Of a stretch of DNA of 21,372 nt, positions 1 to 7,902 are shown piece after piece. The stretch comes from Campylobacterales bacterium (GTDB lineage: Bacteria > Campylobacterota > Campylobacteria > Campylobacterales > QNZT01). Within the stretch, counting starts at the first letter, position 1. Every line of letters begins with the position of its first letter. The stretch is taken from NCBI GenBank assembly GCA_015489185.1, contig WGAE01000088.1, positions 1 to 21,372 of the forward strand, written 5' to 3'. Below the pieces are notes generated by a model. The model was not told the DNA's origin, did not search any database, and saw only the letters and a list, made by a program, of their open reading frames with translations. Position numbers and translations under genes: made by a program.

Positions 1-1
1 A

Positions 2-703
2 AACTATATTACAAGTTTGATGAAATTATTGAAATACAGGAGTAAATTACCCTCCGTACAAAAATTAAAGATCAAAAAAGGGGTAAATCCTCTGCGCGGA
101 CATCGTAGTGCACGGGTGGCGCTCTGGTTGCAAAACGGCGGTCGTTTTGCTTTTTCACTTAAACCGGCAATGCACCATATCGATGATATCGGATACGGGT
201 ATATTCCGGGAGCCTATATAGACTTTTTTCATTTGCAGTTTGAACGCTCACGTTTTCGTCGTTTCGATTTTGTTTCGGTAACCTCGCTTGCGTCACGCGA
301 TGATTTTTTCAAACCTCTCTCCTGGAAGGCGTCGGTTTCGGTGACAACTGTTGCGCACAAAGCGTATGATCGTTTCTTGTTACTTTCGGGAGGTGCCGGG
401 ATGAGCTGGAAGAGAGCGCAGACACTCTGGTTTTGGTTGGCGGGACCGGAAATATATGCGGGAAGATCGACGATGGGCGGTGGATTCCTGGAAGCCGGTA
501 TATTGTATTTGCGGCGTACATTTACCGCAGGTTTGCGTTATCGGGCGCACTATTTCACTGATGGAGAGCAGGAAAATCGGAAAACACTTTTCATGACACA
601 AAAAATAGACGACCGTTTTGCGCTTAACATGAAGTTATATGAAGATAAAATAGCAGATCGAAAAGAGGATTCTTTTGCCGTGGGAATTTTCTACTATTTC
701 TAA
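2..703 (+). CDS. DUF4105-type outer-envelope protein, C-terminal part (5' end outside window)
   Basis: The reading frame is open from base 2 with no upstream stop, so about 233 C-terminal codons are visible and the gene begins before the window. A TTG-ATG at 17-22 could be mistaken for a start, but it has no ribosome-binding site and lies inside the open frame. The segment has alternating short strands rich in aromatic residues (for example GYGYIPGAYIDFFHLQF, then FTAGLRYRAHYF) and ends in the aromatic residues FYYF, as outer-membrane beta-strands often do. The start of the visible part (KLLKYRSKLP) and the PAMHHIDDIGYG stretch resemble the C-terminal region of DUF4105 (Lnb N-terminal periplasmic domain) proteins, whose N-terminal half would lie upstream. 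The family call is from memory of this pattern. Function is unknown. The stop is 9 bp before tsaD, so the two are probably cotranscribed. Confidence 0.55.
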   Translation, partial: NYITSLMKLLKYRSKLPSVQKLKIKKGVNPLRGHRSARVALWLQNGGRFAFSLKPAMHHIDDIGYGYIPGAYIDFFHLQFERSRFRRFDFVSVTSLASRDDFFKPLSWKASVSVTTVAHKAYDRFLLLSGGAGMSWKRAQTLWFWLAGPEIYAGRSTMGGGFLEAGILYLRRTFTAGLRYRAHYFTDGEQENRKTLFMTQKIDDRFALNMKLYEDKIADRKEDSFAVGIFYYF

Positions 704-712
704 GAGAGTGTT

Positions 713-1699
713 ATGATTCTGAGTATCGAAAGCAGTTGTGACGATAGTTCTATTGCCGTTACGGAGATCGCAACGAAAAAGATTTTGTTTCATAAAAAAA
801 TTTCACAGGAACTCGATCATGCCAAATACGGCGGTGTCGTACCGGAACTTGCCGCCAGACTGCACGCTGAAGCCCTGCCGCGTATCCTCGAACAGGCAAA
901 ACCGTTTTTCCCGTCACTCAAAGCGATTGCCGTTACGAATGCTCCGGGACTAGCCGTTACGTTGGTAGAAGGGGTGACGATGGCAAAGGCGCTTGCGATG
1001 ACGCTCGATTTGCCGTTGATCGGTGTCAATCATCTGCACGGACATATCTATTCACTTTTTCTGGAAAAAGAGGCAAAGTTTCCGATGACGATCCTGCTGG
1101 TTTCCGGCGGACATACACAGGTGATCGAGGCGGAAGGATATAAATCGTTTCGATTACTGGCGCAGACAATGGATGACAGTTTCGGAGAGAGTTTTGACAA
1201 AGTGGCGAAAATGTTGGGACTGGGGTATCCGGGCGGTCCGATTGTTGAAGCGTATGCTAAAAAGGGGGATGAAGATCGGTTTAATTTTACCGTACCTCTT
1301 CTCAATTCACCGAAAATTGCCTTCAGTTATTCAGGACTAAAAAACCAGGTACGGCTTCAGATCGAAGCACTGGGCACACTGAGTGAAAAAGATAAATATG
1401 ATATTTGCGCATCGTTTCAGAAAGTTGCTACGGCACACCTGTTACATAAGTTGAAAAAGATTTTGCAAAAAAGTTCTATACGGGATTTTGCGATTGTCGG
1501 CGGTGCAAGTGCGAATCTCTATTTGCGTCAAAAAGTCGAAGCCCTTTGCAGAGAGTTCGATATCCAACTGCATCTGGCACCGCTTGCATACTGTGCCGAC
1601 AACGCCGCGATGATCGGGCGGTGCGCGATTGAGGCGTGGCAACGAAAAGATTTCACGCCCCCTGAGAAGTTGGTATCATCTCCGAAGCAGTCGATATAG
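713..1699 (+). CDS. tsaD: tRNA N6-adenosine threonylcarbamoyltransferase TsaD
   Basis: TsaD (YgjD/Kae1 family, ASKHA fold) transfers threonylcarbamoyl from TC-AMP to N6 of A37 in tRNAs reading ANN codons, working in the cytoplasm with TsaB and TsaE. The 328-aa product has normal length. It opens with MILSIESSCDDSSIAV, the family's first ATP-loop. The metal-binding histidines are in NHLHGH (H107, H111), followed by SGGHTQ (131-136), DDSFGESFDKVAK (154-166), GGASANLYLR, and the C-terminal CADNAAMIG signature. The ATG at 713 is preceded by a GAGAG ribosome-binding site and matches the conserved N-terminus. The last 24 bases overlap the convergent DUF4149 gene, so antisense interference at the 3' ends is possible. 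Confidence 0.97.
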   Translation: MILSIESSCDDSSIAVTEIATKKILFHKKISQELDHAKYGGVVPELAARLHAEALPRILEQAKPFFPSLKAIAVTNAPGLAVTLVEGVTMAKALAMTLDLPLIGVNHLHGHIYSLFLEKEAKFPMTILLVSGGHTQVIEAEGYKSFRLLAQTMDDSFGESFDKVAKMLGLGYPGGPIVEAYAKKGDEDRFNFTVPLLNSPKIAFSYSGLKNQVRLQIEALGTLSEKDKYDICASFQKVATAHLLHKLKKILQKSSIRDFAIVGGASANLYLRQKVEALCREFDIQLHLAPLAYCADNAAMIGRCAIEAWQRKDFTPPEKLVSSPKQSI

Positions 1700-2158
1700 A
1701 TTGCGCACCAGCAATATAAACAACGCTGCCGTAAAGAGTTTAAAATCGAGTTCCGCGGCGAAATGGGTATTTTTGAAAAGTTCACTTGCCGTGACACTCT
1801 CTCCCTCTTTTTGAAAGTCAAGAATCTGGGGCATATAGTAGTGCACATAGAGAAGTCCCGACACAATAACCAAAAAAGCGCTGATCGAGGTGATGGTATC
1901 GCGATCATAATTTTTATACCTAAAACCCTCATAGAGTGCTACCGCCAGTACGGTGATATCTACAAGATAACCGAGTCTGACGAAATTTTCCGTCATGAGC
2001 AAACCTTCCTGAAAGCGGTTTAAAAGCGGTTCGCCAAGGTAGGTCGCACTGTGGAAGATGACCGGCGCGACAACGATACCCGCATAAAGACCGGCACCCA
2101 GCGTACTACCGAGTAAAATAAAATAAAGAATCGTGATTCTGTAATCGATTTTGGGCAT
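1676..2158 (-). CDS. DUF4149 (TMEM205-like) integral membrane protein
   Basis: A 160-aa inner-membrane protein of unknown function. About four hydrophobic segments are visible (roughly residues 8-30, 62-79, 90-110 and 139-155). The sequence THFAAELDFKLFT near the last segment fits the HxxAExxDxK pattern of the DUF4149/TMEM205 family, and the first helix carries the small-residue stretch LGSTLGAGLYAG. The start at 2158 has an AAGGAA ribosome-binding site 5-6 bases upstream. A TATACT box on the minus strand at 2179-2184 is a weak promoter candidate. It faces tsaD and overlaps it by 24 bp. No partner gene nearby explains its job. The family call rests on the helix layout and this motif. Confidence 0.75.
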   Translation of the reverse strand: MPKIDYRITILYFILLGSTLGAGLYAGIVVAPVIFHSATYLGEPLLNRFQEGLLMTENFVRLGYLVDITVLAVALYEGFRYKNYDRDTITSISAFLVIVSGLLYVHYYMPQILDFQKEGESVTASELFKNTHFAAELDFKLFTAALFILLVRNLYRLLRR

Positions 2159-2178
2159 ATCATTCCTTTTTTTGCAAA

Positions 2179-2184
2179 AGTATA
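2179..2184 (-). promoter_or_regulatory. Candidate -10 box for the DUF4149 gene
   Basis: TATACT on the minus strand, about 20 bases upstream of the start codon. No -35 box is apparent, which is usual for sigma-70 promoters in Campylobacterota. Assigned only by motif and position. Confidence 0.3.
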
Positions 2185-2227
2185 CCTGAAATCTGATTAA
2201 TTAAGATAATATTTATCCTAATTGTTT

Positions 2228-2313
2228 TATAATGCTTCATGTAAGTTTAATCGGGGATTAAATTTACTGCCATATAGAGGGATTACGGTGTGGTGTTTTA
2301 CCACACCGTTTTA
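2228..2313 (+). promoter_or_regulatory. Possible short transcription unit: TATAATGC box followed by a hairpin with TTTTAT
   Basis: TATAATGC at 2228-2235 fits the extended -10 element of this phylum. A perfect 10-bp hairpin follows, ACGGTGTGGT (2285-2294), loop GTTTT, ACCACACCGT (2300-2309), and then TTTTAT. Read as a unit this would give an RNA of about 70 nt ending at the hairpin, either a small RNA or an attenuated leader for the downstream porin gene. The U-tract is short, so the hairpin could instead be a structured leader or a protein-binding site. No gene ends just before it on either strand, so it is not an ordinary gene terminator. Confidence 0.35.
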
Positions 2314-2343
2314 TGATTCTACACTGCAAATTATCTTACCTTA

Positions 2344-2418
2344 TATAATTTTTTCAAACTTTAATCCTTTTCGCTGTACAATACCCGTATAACTAATTTT
2401 TATAGTTAATACGAGGAG
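2344..2418 (+). promoter_or_regulatory. Candidate porin promoter and ribosome-binding site
   Basis: TATAAT at 2344-2349 and TACAAT at 2377-2382 are two -10 candidates in an AT-rich stretch. A GAGGAG ribosome-binding site at 2413-2418 lies 6 bases before the ATG at 2425. The strong ribosome-binding site suits an abundant outer-membrane protein. Which -10 is used cannot be told from sequence. Confidence 0.45.
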
Positions 2419-2424
2419 TAACAT

Positions 2425-4167
2425 ATGAGAAAGTATTTGGCAATGTCGATTGCAGCCGCAATCGTAGCGACAGGAGCAATGGCGGACGAGACGGTAACAG
2501 CAACTTCGGCATCCGCACAAGGGGCACAAACGACGGCAGCGGCTTCCGCCGAGACGGACGCGCTTGCGAAAAAAGTGCAGAAACTTGAGAAAAAGCTCAA
2601 AAAACTTAAAAAAGAGCTTTCTAAAGTCAAGGCGCATGATGCGACCGATAACATCAAATGGAGTGTCGATTTCAGAACGGCGAACGATTCGTTGAAATAT
2701 ACGACAGCCAGTGGCAAAGAGCACAAAAACAGTTCGCTGCTTTCAAACAGACTCTGGCTGAATATGGCGTATGCGGTCAGTCCAAATATGATTTTTAAAG
2801 GACAGCTTTCATTTAACAAAGCATACGGAGCAACACCCGCAAATCCGAATACCGGATTTCCGCAAAGAGGATTTGGTTACGATACGTTTGACTGGGTACT
2901 GAACGAAAATCTTCTGGATGACAACCTGAGAGTACGTGAAGCGTACTGGCTGTATATGAGTGATAGTTTTCTCGGAAGTGATATCAGCTGGACGGCGTCA
3001 TTCGGTAGAAGACCTTCAACAAACGGTTTTCTGATTTCACTCAGAGAAGGGGACAAACCGAAATCTCCACTTGGACATGCGATTAATGTTGAGTTCGACG
3101 GTGCGAGCTTCAAATTCGGTCTCGAAAAGGTGACAAAAGTCAACGGTATGTATCTGAAGTTCTGTTTCGGACGCGGTTTGACCAATGCTAGAAGCCGTTT
3201 CAATATGGACGGAGGTTTCGCTTCTTTAGGTGATTACACAACCGATCACAACACACTTAGAAATATCGATCTTGCAGGTTTTATCTTCGTTCCGTACGAT
3301 GACGGTCAATATAAAGTGATGACGACTTGGTACAGAGGTTTCAACGTGCCCGGATTTGTGATGGCTGATCCGAATATGATGAGCGGTAACAATACCGGTA
3401 TGTTACAGATCAATCAGGATGGAAGCTTCGGACTCAACCCGAAACTGACGATGAAAAACCTGGGTGACCAGGACGGTGCGGCAATTTCTGTTCTGGTAGA
3501 CGGTATCGGCGACGGTATTAACGATTTCCTCGACGGTACGAAATTTTTCGCGAGTTTCGCATGGTCGCAAACCAGACCGGACAACAACTACCAGACACTT
3601 GATGTCAATAAAATGATGGGGCAAATTAGACAAGGTGTCAATGCGGTCTTGCAACAACAAAATATTACCAATCCGACGCCGGCGCAAATGAAAGCGGCAC
3701 AACAACAGGTTGTACAACAGATGGTTGGACAGATGCAAAGCAATCCTCAGGCTGCCGCAGCGTTTATCAAAAAAGCAGGTATGCTCGGATCCAACGACAA
3801 TGAAACAGGTACATCCTACTGGGTAGGTGTCAATATGCCTGTCATGTTTACAGATGACGGTACATTCGGACTGGAGTACAATCATGGAAGCAAATACTGG
3901 AGACCGTTTACCTACGGTGAAGATACGATGATCGGTTCGAAAATGGCTGTCAGAGGTAAAGCGTACGAAGCATACTATATTCAGCCGCTTATGAAAGGTT
4001 TCTCTGCAGAGATTCGTTATACGAAAATTGACTATGACTATACCGGAAGTCAGGGATTTTTCGGAGCCGGCGGTACCCCTATGACCATGGCGGAAGCCAG
4101 AGCAATGGGTATGGATCCGATCGAAAAAGCGGATGATATCAGACTCTCACTGCGCTATCAGTTCTGA
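2425..4167 (+). CDS. DUF3373-family outer-membrane porin
   Basis: A 580-aa exported beta-barrel protein. Residues 1-20 form a Sec signal peptide (MRKYLAMSIAAAIVATGAMA). A low-complexity Ala/Thr stretch follows, then a lysine-rich coiled coil (about residues 47-70, KKVQKLEKKLKKLKKELSK). This coil probably forms a periplasmic or trimerising stalk before the barrel. The rest is alternating beta-strand sequence with many aromatic girdle residues, and it ends in RLSLRYQF with a C-terminal Phe, the usual outer-membrane assembly signal. Size, coiled coil and FGRRPSTNGF-type motifs suggest the DUF3373 porins common in Campylobacterota. Residues about 393-460 hold an unusual Gln/Met-rich, strand-poor insertion. 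The substrate is unknown. The gene stands alone between its own promoter region and terminator. Confidence 0.75.
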   Translation: MRKYLAMSIAAAIVATGAMADETVTATSASAQGAQTTAAASAETDALAKKVQKLEKKLKKLKKELSKVKAHDATDNIKWSVDFRTANDSLKYTTASGKEHKNSSLLSNRLWLNMAYAVSPNMIFKGQLSFNKAYGATPANPNTGFPQRGFGYDTFDWVLNENLLDDNLRVREAYWLYMSDSFLGSDISWTASFGRRPSTNGFLISLREGDKPKSPLGHAINVEFDGASFKFGLEKVTKVNGMYLKFCFGRGLTNARSRFNMDGGFASLGDYTTDHNTLRNIDLAGFIFVPYDDGQYKVMTTWYRGFNVPGFVMADPNMMSGNNTGMLQINQDGSFGLNPKLTMKNLGDQDGAAISVLVDGIGDGINDFLDGTKFFASFAWSQTRPDNNYQTLDVNKMMGQIRQGVNAVLQQQNITNPTPAQMKAAQQQVVQQMVGQMQSNPQAAAAFIKKAGMLGSNDNETGTSYWVGVNMPVMFTDDGTFGLEYNHGSKYWRPFTYGEDTMIGSKMAVRGKAYEAYYIQPLMKGFSAEIRYTKIDYDYTGSQGFFGAGGTPMTMAEARAMGMDPIEKADDIRLSLRYQF

Positions 4168-4186
4168 TAGTCATATAAGAACTGCA

Positions 4187-4221
4187 CTTCATGAAGCGAT
4201 TTCGCTTCATGAAGCACTTTT
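4187..4221 (+). terminator. Intrinsic terminator of the porin gene
   Basis: CTTCATGAAGCGA (4187-4199), two-base spacer, TCGCTTCATGAAG (4202-4214), then CACTTTT. This is a perfect 13-bp inverted repeat starting 20 bases after the porin stop. Each arm itself contains the 10-bp palindrome CTTCATGAAG, so alternative folds are possible. It also lies downstream of the convergent pentapeptide gene, but there is no U-run in that direction. Confidence 0.7.
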
Positions 4222-4256
4222 AATACGACTTCAAAAGCTCCTCATATAACTAACGG

Positions 4257-4742
4257 CTATTTCGTTTTCGGTTTTCCTTTGACGTGATCAAAGACGGTTT
4301 CCCAGAGTATCGCCCCTTCGAAGTGAGAGTTGTTCAAATCGTTGTTTCCAAATTTTGCACCTCCAAGTGCAGCGTTTTTGAAGCTGCAACGATCTATGTC
4401 GGCATCGATGAAGTTTGCCGCCCATGCTCTGGTTTTGGAAAAGTCGGTATGATGCAATAGTGCTTCACGAAATTTGGCACCTTTGATCGTAGCGCCGCTG
4501 AAATTGGCGTCGGTCAGGTCGGTATTGGAAAAGTTAACTTTACGTGCATCCATTCCCGCAAAGTTTGCACCTGAGAGATTGGATTCACTCAAATCGGCGC
4601 GTTTGAGGTCGATATTTCGCAAATCCGCACCGCTGAGGTCGCATAATTTACACTCGTGTTCTTTTTTCAGTGTTTCCAAATCTTCTATATCGTATGCAAA
4701 AAGAATCGATATCAGCACAAGTAGTGTTGCAATAAGTTTCAT
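4257..4742 (-). CDS. Exported pentapeptide-repeat protein
   Basis: A 161-aa protein with an N-terminal signal peptide (about residues 1-16, MKLIATLLVLISILFA) followed by a short charged helix. From about residue 34 to 153 it carries continuous A(D/N)LXX-type pentapeptide repeats (CDLSG ADLRN IDLKR ADLSE SNLSG ANFAG and onward), which fold into a right-handed quadrilateral beta-helix. Two cysteines at 31 and 34 (CKLC) precede the helix and could form a disulfide or be reduced by the thioredoxin encoded just upstream. The start codon overlaps the thioredoxin stop (ATGA), so the two are translationally coupled. Pentapeptide proteins have many roles, usually as binding surfaces; none can be assigned here. 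Confidence 0.85.
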   Translation of the reverse strand: MKLIATLLVLISILFAYDIEDLETLKKEHECKLCDLSGADLRNIDLKRADLSESNLSGANFAGMDARKVNFSNTDLTDANFSGATIKGAKFREALLHHTDFSKTRAWAANFIDADIDRCSFKNAALGGAKFGNNDLNNSHFEGAILWETVFDHVKGKPKTK

Positions 4743-5128
4743 TGAGCAATACCTTGTAATTTTTTCAAAAAAGTATCGGCATCGGAACTACCTTCGAATT
4801 TGGTGATCAGTTTACCTTCGGGAGAGATAAAGAAAAATGTCGGTACGCCGATGAATGTATACCCTTTGGGTAATTTTTCTTTGTCTTTACTGATATCGAA
4901 AGCGAGTAGTTCGAAATGTTTTTGCATATACTGTTGTAGCTTGGAGTCCTTGAAAATCACTTTTTTCATATAACCGCATTCAGGACACCATGAAGCATGG
5001 TACATCATCAGTACAATTTTATGCTCCTTTTTTGCCCTTTTTATGGTGCTATTGTAATCATGCATCCAGGTAAGATCTTGTGCAGATAAAATTGTTACAA
5101 TAGATAACAGACTTAATAATTTTTTCAT
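4739..5128 (-). CDS. Periplasmic thioredoxin-fold protein (SoxW/DsbD-gamma-like)
   Basis: A 129-aa protein with signal peptide (residues 1-16) and a thioredoxin fold: active site WCPEC (C48, C51) and the cis-proline loop GVPTFFF (P96). CPEC differs from thioredoxin's CGPC, and the fold type (AKKEHKIVLMMYHASWCPEC) is of the Thioredoxin_7/DsbD-gamma kind, usually a periplasmic reductant. I chose the ATG at 5128 because GAGGAAAG precedes it at normal spacing; the TTG at 5131 is the longer alternative. It is divergent from soxC. Periplasmic thioredoxins (SoxW) are known partners of Sox systems, keeping SoxY cysteines or other thiols reduced. That role here is an inference from position and fold only. 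It could instead serve the CxxC of the overlapping downstream pentapeptide protein or cytochrome maturation. Confidence 0.8.
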   Translation of the reverse strand: MKKLLSLLSIVTILSAQDLTWMHDYNSTIKRAKKEHKIVLMMYHASWCPECGYMKKVIFKDSKLQQYMQKHFELLAFDISKDKEKLPKGYTFIGVPTFFFISPEGKLITKFEGSSDADTFLKKLQGIAQ

Positions 5129-5173
5129 CAAGCTTTCCTCTTATAAATAATTTTAATGCGTTATATCGATACA

Positions 5174-5203
5174 ATCATACCATATTTTTTGTTGAACAAT
5201 TGT
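5174..5203. promoter_or_regulatory. Divergent control region: minus-strand -10 and adjacent small palindromes
   Basis: TATGAT on the minus strand (5174-5179) is a -10 candidate for the thioredoxin operon. Immediately upstream lie the palindromes TTGTTGAACAA (5189-5199) and ACAATTGT (5196-5203), overlapping each other between the two divergent units. They are possible operator sites but too short to assign to a regulator. Confidence 0.3.
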
Positions 5204-5302
5204 GAAAGCAGTTTTCATAAAGGTTACAAAAAGTACCGATATACGTAGCTTTTTACTACAAGTATCTTTCATTTTTTTTATAAATTGTTAAGAAAATGTA
5301 AG

Positions 5303-5340
5303 TATAATTAAACGTTTATCAAACATACCAGACAAGGAGG
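5303..5340 (+). promoter_or_regulatory. soxC promoter -10 box and ribosome-binding site
   Basis: TATAAT at 5303-5308 is preceded by T-rich and A-rich tracts, as in Campylobacterota sigma-70 promoters. AAGGAGG at 5334-5340 is a near-perfect ribosome-binding site 4 bases before the soxC ATG. The implied leader is about 30 nt. Confidence 0.6.
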
Positions 5341-5344
5341 AAAG

Positions 5345-6682
5345 ATGTTGAAAAAAAAAGATACGCATCCGACCGATGCGGTATCTTCTGTTGATTCGAA
5401 TGTTGTCGAACAGTCAGACAGAAGAAATTTTTTCAAGAAAACACTTACTTATTCGGTAGGTGCATTAGCTGCAGCAAATGTACTTTCACCCGTCAAAATG
5501 AAAGCGGATGATCCGGCTATCATGGAAGAACAGCCGTGGGGTACTACACTTGGTGATCCGGTAACAAAAAATCGATACGGCATCCCTTCCGCTTATGAAC
5601 ATAATGTGATTCGAAGAAATGCGGAATTGCTTAAATCCGGTAACTGGCAGGCATCTATCGCGATGTGTCCTGTACAGGATATTGAAGGCATCATCACACC
5701 GAACGGTCTCTTCTTCAGCCGTGCACACGGCGGTGTCGCACATATTGATCCGAACAAGCACAGATTGATGATTCATGGTCTGGTAGAAAAGACGCTTGTT
5801 TTGACCATGGATGAGTTGAAGCGTTATCCAAGTGTCAGTCGTATTCACTTTATTGAGTGTCCGGCAAACGGCGGACCTGAGTGGAGAGGGCCTCAGTTTA
5901 ACTCATTGCAATTTGCAAAAGGTATGATGAGTTGTGCGCAATGGACAGGTGTCTATGTCAAAGATTTGATCAGAGATCTCGGACTTAAGCCAAATGCCAA
6001 ATGGATGCTGGCGGAAGGTGCAGACAACTCTCATATGGGAAGGACAATTCCGATTGATAAAGTACTCGATGATGCAATGGTCGTCTGGGCACAAAACGGT
6101 GAAGCACTCAGACCTGAGCAGGGATATCCGATTCGTCTGCTCGTTCCGGGATGGGAAGGAAACCTATGTGTTAAATGGCTCTGCAGACTAGAATTTTCAG
6201 AAGAACCTTACTACGCAAAAGAAGAGACAGCAAAATATACGGCTCTCAAACCGAGCGGTAAAGCGATTCAGCACTTCTATGCAAATGAAGTTAACTCCGT
6301 CATTACTTCTCCTTGTCCTGAAAAACCGTGGACACATCTGAAAAAAGGTGATATTGTTGAAATCGAAGGTCTTGCGTGGAGTGGTATGGGTACCATCGAA
6401 GGTGTCGATATCTCTTTTGATGGCGGTAAAAACTGGGTTGAAGCAAGTCTGAAAGGGTTGGTACTGCCGAAAGCGTGGACGCGTTTTAGCTATATTTACA
6501 AATATGAAGGCAAACCGTTGCTGCTGTGCAGCCGTGCAAGAGATGACGCCGGACATATTCAGCCGTCCGTAAAACAGGAGAGAGCGGTGATGGGTGTAGA
6601 ATCCGTCTATCACAGAAACGGTATTCATACTTGGGAAGTTACAGCTAAAGGAGAGGTTAACAATGTTCAAATCTTATCGTAG
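5345..6682 (+). CDS. soxC: SoxC, molybdopterin subunit of sulfane dehydrogenase
   Basis: SoxC is a periplasmic sulfite-oxidase-family molybdoenzyme. With the cytochrome SoxD it oxidises the sulfane sulfur left on the SoxY carrier, allowing complete thiosulfate oxidation without sulfur globules. The 445-aa product has a Tat signal (SDRRNFFKK, R26-R27, then a hydrophobic stretch to about residue 50), fitting export of a folded Moco protein. The Mo-ligating cysteine lies in HFIECPANGGPEWRG (C172). The C-terminal third is the Ig-like dimerisation domain (VEIEGLAWSGMGTIEGVDIS, then IHTWEV). The start follows AAGGAGG. The last 20 bases overlap soxD in another frame, so the two subunits are translationally coupled. 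Confidence 0.96.
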   Translation: MLKKKDTHPTDAVSSVDSNVVEQSDRRNFFKKTLTYSVGALAAANVLSPVKMKADDPAIMEEQPWGTTLGDPVTKNRYGIPSAYEHNVIRRNAELLKSGNWQASIAMCPVQDIEGIITPNGLFFSRAHGGVAHIDPNKHRLMIHGLVEKTLVLTMDELKRYPSVSRIHFIECPANGGPEWRGPQFNSLQFAKGMMSCAQWTGVYVKDLIRDLGLKPNAKWMLAEGADNSHMGRTIPIDKVLDDAMVVWAQNGEALRPEQGYPIRLLVPGWEGNLCVKWLCRLEFSEEPYYAKEETAKYTALKPSGKAIQHFYANEVNSVITSPCPEKPWTHLKKGDIVEIEGLAWSGMGTIEGVDISFDGGKNWVEASLKGLVLPKAWTRFSYIYKYEGKPLLLCSRARDDAGHIQPSVKQERAVMGVESVYHRNGIHTWEVTAKGEVNNVQILS

Positions 6683-7835
6683 AATGTTATTGTCCGGTAT
6701 CGTCATCAGTGCTGCCGTCAGTACGCTATTTGCGGCAGATACAGGTGCTTCCAAAAAATATGTTACCGGCAGAGATAAAGGTAAACTGGTCATCGACGGC
6801 GGTGTGACCTATCCTGTTAAAAACGGTAAAACCGGTCCATATTATATCAATGAGCAGGCGCATAGTCTGGCGATCAATAACGGAAGACCTGCAACACCTA
6901 ATGAGATCAAAGCATGGGATATCGATGTCATGCCTGACGGAACAGGCTTGCCGAAAGGAAAAGGTACCGCGGAAGAGGGTGAAGAGATCTATGAAGCCAA
7001 GTGTCAATCCTGTCATGGAGACTTTGGTGTCGGCGGAGGCGGTTATCCGGCGCTTGCAAAAGGTAACGCGTATGATCTGCATAAAACGTTGACAAATCAG
7101 AGAACCACTCCGGATGCCGACGGACCGGTAAGAGTCTTTGGTTCATACTGGCCAAGAGCGAGCACACTCTGGTGGTATATCAAAACCGGAATGCCGCATC
7201 CTGCACCTTTGAGTCTGTCAGACGACGAAGTCTACTCACTGGTTGCATACATCTATACACTTAACGAGCTGAAGCTCAACGGTGAAGAGATTGAAGAAGA
7301 TACCGAAATTAATCAGGATAACGTACTAAAAGTGGAACTGCCGAACAAAGACGGTTTCATTCCTAAGATCGACGGTCCAAACGGTTTGGAAAATGTACGT
7401 AAATTTTTCAATGATACAAGTAATTACGGAAACGGTACGCGTTGTATGCACGACTGTTTCAAAGGTGAACCGAAAGTATTACCGATTCAGATCGAGCAAA
7501 AAAGTTTCCTACCTCCTTTGTCTGAAGCAAAAGATTTGCCGAAAAACCCTTGCTGGATCGCAAGCTGTGACGTAGAAGCAAGTGGTGGTGCCGCAAATGC
7601 GGAAGGGAAAAAGATTTACGAGGCGCACTGTGCGGTTTGCCACGGAAATGACAGTATGGGTGCACCGGATCTGGGCAATAAAGAAGCCTGGGCGAAAGTG
7701 ATGAAAAAAGGTATGGATGCCGTACTGAAAAATGCGATCAACGGTAAAAACGCAATGCCTCCAAGAGGCGGTACCGATTTGCCGGATGATAAGCTGAAAG
7801 CGGCAATCGAATATATGTATAGTAAAAGTAAGTAA
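6663..7835 (+). CDS. soxD: SoxD, dihaem cytochrome c subunit of sulfane dehydrogenase
   Basis: SoxD accepts electrons from SoxC and passes them toward the respiratory chain. The 390-aa product has a Sec signal peptide (cleavage near residue 25, TLFAADT). It carries two haem c sites: CQSCH (114-118) and CAVCH (323-327). The second domain has MPPRGG (M365) as the likely axial methionine; GMPHP (M177) may serve the first. The region between the domains contains four further cysteines (C261, C265, C297, C302; CMHDC and CWIASC), spaced as if for structural disulfides. The ATG lies inside the end of soxC with an AGGAG-like site (AAAGGAGAGG) upstream. Its stop codon is inside a small hairpin (7830-7848). 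Confidence 0.95.
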   Translation: MFKSYRRMLLSGIVISAAVSTLFAADTGASKKYVTGRDKGKLVIDGGVTYPVKNGKTGPYYINEQAHSLAINNGRPATPNEIKAWDIDVMPDGTGLPKGKGTAEEGEEIYEAKCQSCHGDFGVGGGGYPALAKGNAYDLHKTLTNQRTTPDADGPVRVFGSYWPRASTLWWYIKTGMPHPAPLSLSDDEVYSLVAYIYTLNELKLNGEEIEEDTEINQDNVLKVELPNKDGFIPKIDGPNGLENVRKFFNDTSNYGNGTRCMHDCFKGEPKVLPIQIEQKSFLPPLSEAKDLPKNPCWIASCDVEASGGAANAEGKKIYEAHCAVCHGNDSMGAPDLGNKEAWAKVMKKGMDAVLKNAINGKNAMPPRGGTDLPDDKLKAAIEYMYSKSK

Positions 7836-7848
7836 TCCACGATTACTT
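7830..7848 (+). other. Hairpin enclosing the soxD stop codon
   Basis: AAGTAATC, loop CAC, GATTACTT: a perfect 8-bp stem with a 3-base loop. The TAA stop (7833-7835) is in the left arm. There is no following U-run, so it is probably an RNA-stability or translation-termination structure rather than a terminator. Confidence 0.4.
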
Positions 7849-7902
7849 CACGTTAAAAAGCTAAAATTAAGTGTTTAAAAAACAGTTTGTTTTGAACATT
7901 TC

